From: Arenibacter sp041392165
GTDB lineage: Bacteria; Bacteroidota; Bacteroidia; Flavobacteriales; Flavobacteriaceae
Reading direction: 5' to 3'
Assembly: GCA_041392165.1 (NCBI GenBank)
Contig: JAWKMN010000001.1
Location: forward strand, 1,054,001-1,118,000
DNA length: 64,000 nt
The notes below the pieces were generated by a model. It was not told the DNA's origin. It saw only the letters and a list, made by a program, of their open reading frames with translations, and ran no database searches. The position numbers and the translations under genes are program-made. Numbering within the stretch: position 1 is the first letter of the stretch; each line of letters starts with the position of its first letter. Positions 56,261 to 64,000 of the stretch are shown piece by piece.

Positions 56261-57742
56261 CTAGGACAGGTTAAAGGTTGTGCCGTCTTTTCCATCGTTT
56301 AGCTGAATGCCCATTGCTGCCAGCTGGTCCCTTATTTTGTCCGATGTGGAGAAATCCTTATTGGCCCGCGCTTCATTTCGCAACTGTATCAGAAGTCCAA
56401 CTACACTGCTTAATTTATCGGAATTGTGCAATGCATTATTTTGATTTTCCAAACCTAATATGTCAAAAACAAAACTGTGCATGGCTTCTATAAAAAGTTC
56501 CTTGTCTTTTTCGGTGATAGTATCCTTGCCCTCTTTTATTAAATTGATGCGTTTCACCGCTTCAAATAAATTGGCAGTGAGTATAGGGGTGTTGAAATCA
56601 TCGTTCATAGCATCGTAGCCCTTCTGTCTCCACTCCTGTACATTGAAACTGGACGATGGACCAGTACTTAGTTTTTCCATGCCGTCAATGGCATCCATCA
56701 ATTTTTGGAATCCTTTTTCAGATGCCGAAAGTGCTTCGTCACTAAGGTCCAGTATACTGGTATAGTGCGCCTGCATCATAAAAAAGCGTACCACAGATGG
56801 TGCATATGGTTTGCTGAGTATGTTGTTCTCCCCGGAAAACATCTCATTGGGCAAGATGTTGTTTCCGGTGGATTTGGCCATTTTTTTGCCATTCAAGGTA
56901 AGCATATTGGCATGTAACCAATATTTTACGGGGGCATGTCCGTTGCAGGCTTCGGCCTGGGCTATTTCACATTCATGATGCGGAAATTTAAGGTCCATAC
57001 CACCACCATGTATGTCAAAGGTTTCGCCCAGATACTTGGTGCTCATGGCGGTACATTCTAAATGCCAACCGGGAAAACCGTCTCCCCAGGGCGAAGGCCA
57101 ACGCATAATATGCTGGGCTTCCGCTTTTTTCCACAACGCAAAGTCTTGGGGACTCTTTTTTTCGTCCTGGGCGTTCAACTCACGGGTATTGGCGATCATA
57201 TCCTCCAACTTTCTCCCACTTAATTTACCATATTCATTGGTTTTGTTGAATTTTTCAACATCAAAATAAACAGATCCGTTGATTTCGTAGGCAAATCCTT
57301 TTTCTAAAATATTCTTTATGATTTCAATTTGTTCTATAATATGTCCGGTAGCGGTAGGTTCTATACTAGGAGGCAATAAATTGAATTTTTGCAGTATGCT
57401 GTGGAAATCCAGAGTGTACTGTTGTACTACCTCCATGGGTTCCAATTGCTCCAATCTCGCTTTCTTGGCAATCTTATCCTCCCCGTCTTCTGCATCGTTT
57501 TCCAAATGTCCGGCATCCGTAATATTCCGTACATATCTCACTTTGTACCCCAAATGTTTTAAGTACCTGAAGATCATGTCGAAAGACATGAAGGTTCGGC
57601 AATTGCCCAAGTGTACATTACTGTATACGGTAGGTCCGCAGACGTACATACCCACGTGCCCCTCGTTTAACGGTTCAAAAACTTCCTTTTCTCCCGAAAG
57701 GGAATTGTAGACTTTTAATTTTTGGATTTGGTACAAAGACAT
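56261..57742 (-). CDS. cysS: cysteinyl-tRNA synthetase
   Basis: Class I aminoacyl-tRNA synthetase of 493 aa that charges tRNA-Cys. YVCGPTVYSNVHLGN contains the zinc Cys and the HIGH-equivalent HLGN. ECTAM, HHECEIAQ and the KMSKS-equivalent KMAKS follow. A C-terminal DALR-like domain ends the protein. I chose the ATG at 57742 (MSLYQIQKLKVYNSL) rather than a TTG 15 bases upstream. It is the last gene of the group folE-cysS-yidD-lgt. Confidence 0.96.
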   Translation of the reverse strand: MSLYQIQKLKVYNSLSGEKEVFEPLNEGHVGMYVCGPTVYSNVHLGNCRTFMSFDMIFRYLKHLGYKVRYVRNITDAGHLENDAEDGEDKIAKKARLEQLEPMEVVQQYTLDFHSILQKFNLLPPSIEPTATGHIIEQIEIIKNILEKGFAYEINGSVYFDVEKFNKTNEYGKLSGRKLEDMIANTRELNAQDEKKSPQDFALWKKAEAQHIMRWPSPWGDGFPGWHLECTAMSTKYLGETFDIHGGGMDLKFPHHECEIAQAEACNGHAPVKYWLHANMLTLNGKKMAKSTGNNILPNEMFSGENNILSKPYAPSVVRFFMMQAHYTSILDLSDEALSASEKGFQKLMDAIDGMEKLSTGPSSSFNVQEWRQKGYDAMNDDFNTPILTANLFEAVKRINLIKEGKDTITEKDKELFIEAMHSFVFDILGLENQNNALHNSDKLSSVVGLLIQLRNEARANKDFSTSDKIRDQLAAMGIQLNDGKDGTTFNLS

Positions 57743-57757
57743 TTTTAAGCGGGACAA

Positions 57758-58438
57758 TTAGAATTTAGTATCGATGTTTATATAGTCCAAAAATTCCCTT
57801 CTAACGGCCTCATCCTTAAATTTTCCACCATATTCTGCCGTTACGGTACTACTTTCAATATCGCGTATACCTCTAGAATTTACACATAAATGTTTGGCGT
57901 CTATAACACAGGCAACATCTTCGGTGCCCAATACCGATTGAAGTTCCCGTACGATCTGAATATTCAATCGTTCCTGTACCTGTGGCCTTTTGGCGTAATA
58001 GTCCACTATCCTGTTCATTTTGGATAACCCTACAACCGTACCTTTGGAAATATAGGCCACATGGGCCTTCCCCACTATAGGTAATAAATGGTGCTCACAG
58101 GTAGAATACAGGGTAATGTTTTTTTCTACCAACATTTCCCCGTACTTATATTTATTGTCGAAGGTGGACGATTTTGGTCTTTTTTTAGGATTCAGTCCTC
58201 CAAAAATTTCTTGAACAAACATTTTGGCTACCCGGTTGGGGGTCCCCTTTAAGCTGTCATCATCAAGGTCAAGTCCCAAAGTCAGCATTATTTCGTTTAC
58301 ACTGCCCCTTATACGTTCTATTTTTTCTTCATCACTTAGTACAAATGCATCCTTACGTAAAGGTGTATCCTCCGCAGCGGAGACGTGATCGTCTCCCAAC
58401 TCTTCAAAATGCTTTTCCAATGCGTTGTCGATTTTCAT
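57758..58438 (-). CDS. folE: GTP cyclohydrolase I
   Basis: Enzyme of 226 aa (start MKIDNALEKHFEEL, 12 codons inside a longer frame) that turns GTP into dihydroneopterin triphosphate for folate or pterin synthesis. Motifs: STCEHHLLPIVGKAHVAY with zinc Cys and active-site His; HLCVNSRGIRD with the second zinc Cys; ESSTVTAEYGG. N-terminal extension of about 40 aa. Its stop lies 15 bp before cysS, so they probably share a transcript. Confidence 0.95.
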   Translation of the reverse strand: MKIDNALEKHFEELGDDHVSAAEDTPLRKDAFVLSDEEKIERIRGSVNEIMLTLGLDLDDDSLKGTPNRVAKMFVQEIFGGLNPKKRPKSSTFDNKYKYGEMLVEKNITLYSTCEHHLLPIVGKAHVAYISKGTVVGLSKMNRIVDYYAKRPQVQERLNIQIVRELQSVLGTEDVACVIDAKHLCVNSRGIRDIESSTVTAEYGGKFKDEAVRREFLDYINIDTKF

Positions 58439-58793
58439 TAAAATATTGCTTTTTAAGGCAGTAAAGATATACATTATATGCCACTTTATACCAAGTTTGC
58501 CCAGTTACACAGCATAAATTAGTGTTAACTAAATTAGGGTGTTGATAATTATGGGGATGGGTACGGACAGCGGATAGCGGCCAACTATATCCATAATCAC
58601 TTTTCCCTAAAACAATAAGAAGTTGTGCAAATTCTGTTTATGACCACTTGTATGGGTGTGTGGAACCGGTCAAGACTCCTTTAAATATATTGGGAAAGGT
58701 TTGGCAATTTGGATAAAATACACCTCTATTATACTAAATCTTTTTCATTAGAGTTATTATTCTTGATTTAAGTATATGTTTAACCCCAATTTT
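58439..58793. other. intergenic region before the T9SS-B gene
   Basis: About 355 bp between divergent genes with no supported gene or RNA. An AT-rich stretch just before 58794 may hold the promoter of the gliding-type gene. Nothing more is recognisable. Confidence 0.4.
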
Positions 58794-60215
58794 ATGCGGA
58801 CAGTGATCATTGCTATATGTGTTATATTACTGTTTTCCAGTGATATGGTTGCGCAAAACTCACCCGATTGTAGGAGTGCCGTTCCCGTTTGTGCAGATGC
58901 TCCCGTTATGGGTACTGCGGACGGTGGGGGCATCGATGATTTTGATCCGGATGTGGTTCGTCAAACAGGCTGTCTGGAGAAGGGGAGCAATATTTCTGCC
59001 AATATAGAGAACAATAGCTCATGGTACGTGTTTAGGGCAGGTACGGACGGGCAGATTGGCTTTGATATTGAGGCCTTGCCGGTTACTGGAAGTACTATTA
59101 CTGCTGAATGGGATTTTGCGGTCTATGGTCCGGATGTGGATTGCTTGGGCATAGGGACCGGTAGTATTGAGCCCATTCGTTGTAATTACGAAACCAATAG
59201 TACCCGTTTTACGGGATTAGGGGTTAATCCGGAGAACGGGGATGTAGGTGCGCCATTTTTAAAACAAAGTCAAAACACCTATGATGAATGGTTGGACGTT
59301 AGGGAGGGTGAAATCTATTATATCCTTATAAATAATTGGAACACCAATTTTGATGGTGATGCTGAATCTTTTATGTTGACCTTTACGACCAGATCTGTGG
59401 ACGATGATCCAAACGATGTTTTGGATTGCACGCTGAGGGACGAGTTTTGGGGTTGGATATTATAGCCTGTGAAGATGATCCCGATATTATTTTGTCTGCT
59501 TTGAATTCTCCTGCCGGCCCAAATATTGCCAATATTGTATGGTCTGTAGATTTTGATGATGATGGTGTTATTGATGATCCAAATTTGGCTTCAGGCCCTA
59601 CGGCATTTGAATATACGGTAACAAGTCCCAGTTCCGGTCGATATTATGTAGAGATTACTACCTCGAGACTCCTTCAAGAGTGATTGGGGATGATATTTTG
59701 ATCACCTATTTTGGAACCCCGGTTTTTACAGGAAGTAATTGTTAGGGACGACCTTTCCGATAGCAATATTGTGGAAATAGTGGTGGCCGATCCCGATGGT
59801 AATTATGAATATGCCATTAACGGGGGCAATTTCAGGACGACCCTATATTTAATAATGTGCTGCCAGGGGTAAATACAGTGGTCATAAATGATAAAAATGG
59901 ATGTGGTATCACAGAGCCCATCGAGTTTTTGGTAGTAGGGTATCCAAAGTTTTTTACGCCCTTAATGCAGACGGTATTCATGATCGCTGGAATGTGTATG
60001 GAATCTCTACCTTGATAGATCCTGTGGTATTTATTTTTGACCGTTACGGCAAGCTTCTTAAGCAGATCGATGAAACAACCATAGGGTGGGACGGTACCTT
60101 TAATGGAAGGCCTATGCCTTCATCGGACTACTGGTTTAGAATGGACTATTCGCGTGACGAGGTTGGAATCATAGTGGCCCGATCTGTTAGGACCCACTTT
60201 ACTTTAAAACGATAG
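58794..60215 (+). pseudogene. T9SS type B (gliding-associated) secreted protein, five frame breaks
   Basis: Would encode about 475 aa: signal peptide from MRTVIIAICV, then a Cys-rich beta domain with PDCRSAVPVCADAPVMG and WYVFRAGTDG, then PKFFTPNADGIHD and the C-terminal FDRYGKLL...WDGTFNGRPMPSSDYWF.....HFTLKR. The last is the type B sorting domain used by gliding-associated Por-secreted proteins. The frame breaks near 59445, 59664, 59723, 59830 and 59961. Each is a one- or two-base indel at a short homopolymer, and the residues around the breaks remain conserved. Either recent decay or a poor-quality stretch of sequence. Function after repair: secreted surface protein, possibly an adhesin. 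Confidence 0.72.
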
Positions 60216-60241
60216 CTATGCGGACAGCTGGGACAAAATAT

Positions 60242-60269
60242 AAAAAAGACGGGATTTCCCGTCTTTTTT
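60242..60269. terminator. bidirectional terminator
   Basis: AAAAAAGACGGG pairs perfectly with CCCGTCTTTTTT around ATTT. It serves both the plus-strand T9SS-B gene and the convergent barrel gene. Confidence 0.9.
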
Positions 60270-60289
60270 GTTTCTAAATATAATATTCG

Positions 60290-61795
60290 TTAAAAGTTAA
60301 GGGTGTATCCCAAACTTACTACAGAGTTTTTATTGGTAATATTGGCCGGTGTTGGTAGGCCTACATCGAACAATTGTTTGTTGATGTCCTGAGTGGAATA
60401 GTTATAGGAGAGGTCCAGCCTGCTTCCACCAAAATTATAGCCTATACCACCCGAATAGCCATTTAAATCGCCTATGGTCCCCCCATTGGCGTACGGACTC
60501 TGTTCAAATCTATACCCTGCCCTTAAGCTCAGGGCTTCAATACGGTATTCCCGCCCAATCTAAAAGTGGAAACTGCACTTAAGGTATTCGAAATATAATC
60601 GTTCTCGGAGGCAAAACTAGGATCCGAACCGGGTCTTAACTCTGCTTTTGACATGTCCTGATAACTATAGTCGAAACTTATAAGGCCATCCTTGCCAAAT
60701 ATCATAGCCAAGCTTCCTGTTAATTTCCCAGGTATTTTAATGGTATAATCCTCAAAAACATTAATAATATTAAAATTGATATAGGAAATATCACTATCTG
60801 CCAGATCGGAATAAATTTTTGGGAAGTTTCATCCGATAAATTGTACCAAGTGGGGGATTGGTAACTACCTCCTACTCTAAAATATTCGGTTAATTTACCG
60901 ATGGCTCCCAAACTAAAGGAAAAGCCATTTCCCTGGGTCCTGAGCAAATTATCAAAGCTTATACTTTGAATTTCGGAATCTGCATCAAAGCCCCTTTCGG
61001 ACAATTGGGTCAGTTTGTCCAAGAATACGCTGTGTATGTTAATGGAAGCACCCAAATATAAATGGTCCCCGTACTGCGAGGCCAGATTGGCGGTAAATTT
61101 ACTGTTGTACCCTGTGGTCGTCTGGGAGTAATTCTGGATAACGTTGCCGTATTTGGCGTTGGAGATATAGTCCGTATTGTTGTCATCTTCAAAATCCACA
61201 GGGTCTATTATACCACCGTAATACCCCAAAAATGCCTGCTGGTCCACAAATCCCAAATTGGCTCCAATATCCAAATAGGCTTCTTCAATAAACTCATCGT
61301 CCTGTATTAAGAGCGGTCCAAAGGGTACTCCATTGGCCAGATTTAAAGTAATTATCTATGCCCTGATCACTATTGCCGGAGATAAAAAAGGTCATCGTCA
61401 AAATTTTTGATCATGTCATAGTTGAATGCCAATGCAAGTTTTTTCCATGGGGAACCACTACTGGTGCTTTTGAATACGAACACGCCTCCAACTTGGTTAA
61501 GGTCCAATGAATTTAAGGAGACGCTAGAGCTGCCGTTGAAATACCGGGAGTCATTTTTTACATTGTAATTGGACCCTGTAAGGGATAACAGACTGTTGTT
61601 GAAAACGGCCGATCCCGCGGGATTCGTATTTAGGGAGGATAAATCCCCGCCCAGGGCACCAAATGCGCCATTTAATCCTTGAAAACGTGCGGTACCGTAG
61701 GAACCCTCTCCGCCTAGCCTTAAAACATCATTGATGTTCTGAGCGCTGGCAAAGGCACATAACAATAGTAGAATGAAAGTGTAATTCCTTTTCAT
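60290..61795 (-). pseudogene. FadL/OMPP1-like outer-membrane barrel, four frame breaks
   Basis: Once repaired, an outer-membrane protein of about 500 aa: signal peptide ending ASAQ, then NINDVLRLGGEGSYGTARFQ and GAFGALGGDLSSLNTNPAG, a hydrophobic-ligand-channel signature of FadL/OMPP1/TodX proteins, ending SLGYTLNF (stop 60290-60292). On the minus strand the breaks are an extra base in the A6 run at 61384-61389, one in TTT at 61342-61344, one missing in the T5 at 60816-60820 and one missing in CCC at 60550-60552. It begins right after the W/Y/G-rich lipoprotein gene. The density of indels matches that of the convergent T9SS-B gene. Confidence 0.72.
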
Positions 61796-63066
61796 TTTAT
61801 TGAATTTTGAAAGTTTTTATTAAAATATGGGACCATGTTTTTAGTTGCGCCTTCCGCTGCTTCTGCTGCTACCGGAGGACGAAGATCTTGAAGAAGAGCC
61901 CCGGAACTCCTTATGCTGCCACTGGAGCTGCTGGAACCGCCAGAACTTGTATAGGTACTGCCCGATGATCTTGTTGGGGAACTGCTGGAATTACTTCTGT
62001 AGTTTCCGCTGGAAGACCTTGTTGGGGCAGAGCTTCTATAGGTGCCACTGGAAGACCCTGAAGAAGGGCTGCTTCTGTAGGTGGAGGTTCTTGGAGCAGT
62101 GCCTTTATAGGTCCCGCTTGATGTACCACTTCTATATGTTCGATTGCTTCTGGAACTGTAATTGTAATTGGGTACCGTTCTTGTGCTTCTGCTGGTCCGG
62201 TATGATCTGTTTCTTTCCAATGCATCTACGCCAACGTTACTGCGTGTGGTGGTGCTCCTATATCGACTGCTGCCTGTTCGGTTTGTAGTGCTTATATTGG
62301 ACCTTCCGCTTAGGGCAGTGCTCCTAAGCCTGGTATTAGAGTTGTAAATACCTCTTCTGCCCGTATTGTAGGCATAATTCCTATTGTAGTAATTGTTGTA
62401 GAACCTACTGTGGGAATAGTAGTAAGGGTAGTGTCGGTAAGGGGAATAGAAATAAGGGCTGTAATATCCGCCCCATCCGTAGCCTCCCCAGCCCCAGCTG
62501 TTCCAGCCATAACCTCCCCAGCCCCAGTTGTTCCAACCATAACCATATCCGTAACGGTTCCATCTCCAGGGGTTGTAATATCCGTAATAACCTCCATGGA
62601 AGCCGCCATAAAAACCACCATATCCCCATGCGAAGGGTGAACCCCCCCAACCCCAATCATCATAAATGTTGATGCTCACATTGGTGGCGTTGTCCCCCCA
62701 AGCTGCGTAGCCGTTATAATTGTTGTTGTTGGCGTTATAACTTAAATCTTGGTTGTAGTCAAGGCTGTCGGTTTCCATATCGCTATAATAACCATCAACA
62801 TCCGTGAATATTTCACTATCCAGAATTTCTCCATATTCATCGGCCTTTTGGCCAAAATAATCCCCATAGGTATTTGGTTTTGGGGCGGACTGTGGCATTC
62901 TTGGCCGTTGTTCGGTTGCCCGAACCAGCTCTGTACTACTGGAGTAGATGCCGTCATTATCGTAATAAGAGGCTTGCTGGTAGGACCCGCAAGATGTTAA
63001 TATCGTGGTAAGGAGTACAACAGTTGCCGCTATATGTATTCTTCGGTGGGGTAGAGAATGTATCAT
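61792..63066 (-). CDS. W/Y/G-rich and R/S-rich low-complexity lipoprotein (probable frameshift near its end)
   Basis: Lipoprotein of up to 424 aa; lipobox LTSC (Cys26). Residues about 130-235 are Trp/Tyr/Gly-rich (WGWGGYGWNSWGWGGYG), and about 240-400 are Arg/Ser/Thr-rich. No enzymatic motif. The last about 40 residues as written (ALLQDLRPPVAAEAAEG) break the R/S pattern. One frame over, the same DNA reads RGSSSRSSSSGSSRS and ends RRN at 61841. A missing base near 61900 is therefore likely, giving a true end at 61841 instead of an overlap with the barrel gene. Basic, sticky surface lipoprotein; function unknown. Confidence 0.6.
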   Translation of the reverse strand: MIHSLPHRRIHIAATVVLLTTILTSCGSYQQASYYDNDGIYSSSTELVRATEQRPRMPQSAPKPNTYGDYFGQKADEYGEILDSEIFTDVDGYYSDMETDSLDYNQDLSYNANNNNYNGYAAWGDNATNVSINIYDDWGWGGSPFAWGYGGFYGGFHGGYYGYYNPWRWNRYGYGYGWNNWGWGGYGWNSWGWGGYGWGGYYSPYFYSPYRHYPYYYSHSRFYNNYYNRNYAYNTGRRGIYNSNTRLRSTALSGRSNISTTNRTGSSRYRSTTTRSNVGVDALERNRSYRTSRSTRTVPNYNYSSRSNRTYRSGTSSGTYKGTAPRTSTYRSSPSSGSSSGTYRSSAPTRSSSGNYRSNSSSSPTRSSGSTYTSSGGSSSSSGSIRSSGALLQDLRPPVAAEAAEGATKNMVPYFNKNFQNSIK

Positions 63067-63166
63067 CGCTGTAAATTTAATTGTTGAACATTGTAAAAAT
63101 AGTTAGTTTTGCCGAACTATTTCATATAAATATAAAGTTGCAAGTTTTGTGCCAAACTTAACTGGT

Positions 63167-64000
63167 ATGGGTAAAAATTTAACGAAAAGAGCAGAGGATT
63201 ATTCCAAATGGTATAATGAACTTGTTGTAAAAGCAGATTTAGCTGAAAATTCTGGGGTTAGGGGTTGTATGGTCATTAAACCCTATGGATATGCCATATG
63301 GGAAAAAATGCAGGCCCAATTGGATATGATGTTCAAGGAAACGGGACATGAGAATGCCTATTTTCCATTGTTCATACCTAAGTCCTACTTGAGCAAGGAG
63401 GCCAGTCATGTGGAAGGCTTTGCCAAGGAATGTGCCGTAGTGACGCATTATAGGTTAAAAAATGCCGAGGACGGCAGTGGTATTATTGTAGACCCGGATG
63501 CCAAGCTGGAGGAGGAACTTATTGTTAGGCCTACCTCGGAAACGATTATTTGGGATACGTATAGAAGGTGGATTCAATCTTATCGTGATTTGCCACTGCT
63601 GATCAATCAATGGGCCAATGTGGTGCGTTGGGAAATGAGGACCCGCCTTTTTTTGAGAACTGCGGAATTTTTATGGCAAGAGGGGCATACTGCCCATGCT
63701 ACGGAAAAGGAGGCCATTGCCGAAGCGGAACAGATGATGAACGTGTATGCCCAATTTGTGGAAGATTTTATGGCGGTACCGGTCATAAAAGGAACCAAAA
63801 CCGCCAGTGAACGTTTTGCAGGTGCCTTGGAAACCTACTGTATAGAGGCCTTAATGCAGGATGGAAAAGCCCTTCAGGCCGGTACATCGCATTTTTTGGG
63901 GCAAAATTTTGCAAAGGCTTTTGATGTGAAGTTTGCTAACAAAGAAGGGGTGCAGGAGCATGTATGGGCAACTTCATGGGGGGTTTCCACGCGTTTGATG
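63167..64000 (+). CDS. proS: prolyl-tRNA synthetase, 5' part
   Basis: Class II aminoacyl-tRNA synthetase that charges tRNA-Pro; 278 codons run to the window edge without a stop. The order KRAEDYSKWYNELVVKADLA, GCMVIKPYGYAIWE, then RPTSET (motif 2 region), WEMRTRLFLRTAEFLWQEGH and GTSHFLGQNFAKAF is typical of the archaeal/eukaryote-type ProS found in Bacteroidetes. The start codon at 63167 gives the usual MGKNLTKRAEDYS. Incomplete only because of the window end. Confidence 0.95.
   Translation, partial: MGKNLTKRAEDYSKWYNELVVKADLAENSGVRGCMVIKPYGYAIWEKMQAQLDMMFKETGHENAYFPLFIPKSYLSKEASHVEGFAKECAVVTHYRLKNAEDGSGIIVDPDAKLEEELIVRPTSETIIWDTYRRWIQSYRDLPLLINQWANVVRWEMRTRLFLRTAEFLWQEGHTAHATEKEAIAEAEQMMNVYAQFVEDFMAVPVIKGTKTASERFAGALETYCIEALMQDGKALQAGTSHFLGQNFAKAFDVKFANKEGVQEHVWATSWGVSTRLM

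Noticed and set aside
61845..62288. Plus-strand Cys/Leu-rich frame of 147 codons
   Set aside because: Shadow of the Arg/Ser-rich low-complexity region on the opposite strand.
1..64000. tRNA or rRNA genes
   Set aside because: Apart from the tRNA-like domain of tmRNA I found no cloverleaf with a GGTTCGAATCC-type arm, and no rRNA.

Overview
The window looks like a chromosomal segment of a marine member of the Flavobacteriaceae (Bacteroidota). The evidence is moderate GC, promoters of the Bacteroidetes type (TAnnTTTG at -7), few Shine-Dalgarno sites, a tmRNA tag GENNYALAA, many Cys-lipoproteins, three sulfatases, a gliding/T9SS type B sorting domain, a fused SecDF and a LytS/LytR pair. The protein families match Maribacter/Arenibacter/Zobellia-like genomes; the genus is a guess.

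Layout. 0-2.5 kb: end of an integrative element, with a tyrosine recombinase at the 3' end of ssrA (tmRNA) and palindromes between them. 2.6-13.7 kb: a structured intergenic repeat, a saccharopine/alanine dehydrogenase-like enzyme, a PHP phosphoesterase, two sulfatase lipoproteins, kdsA, typA/bipA, a ROK glucokinase and a membrane protein with a degenerate NUDIX domain. 13.7-27.8 kb: a MITE-like element, a ThuA/PQQ-dehydrogenase/PKD/cytochrome c protein, a LytTR two-component pair, a repeat protein, ftsE, a 1007-aa TPR protein with a (frameshifted) outer-membrane barrel, and an OmpA-family protein. 27.8-36.1 kb: a cold-shock gene, a broken sialidase-like gene, then the most unusual locus, then a frameshifted sulfatase. 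36.2-58.4 kb: mostly core genes (YkgJ, esterase, ABC-F, asnB, gyrB, mdh, secDF, ABC ATPase, DUF5916, DUF192, lgt, yidD, cysS, folE). 58.8-64 kb: three envelope genes with about ten homopolymer indels, then the 5' part of proS.

Main find. Positions 28509-34310 look like a polymorphic toxin/immunity array. A 525-aa lipoprotein with a glycine-rich linker ends in a zincin-like HEYVH domain. It is followed by six related small immunity-like lipoproteins, interleaved with five 5'-truncated or decayed copies of the metallopeptidase tip. Two of the tips share 116 identical bases, and two stop/start junctions are tightly coupled. The array is visibly AT-rich and sits between a truncated sialidase-like gene and a frameshifted sulfatase. 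Because both the effector and all six partners are lipoproteins, the likely site of action is the cell envelope. This function is inferred from architecture only.

Frame disruptions are not spread evenly. Long core genes are intact, while breaks cluster in surface and carbohydrate genes (25.6, 28.3, 35.3-35.5 and 58.8-61.9 kb). Nearly all lie in short homopolymers, so local sequence error and real decay must be told apart.
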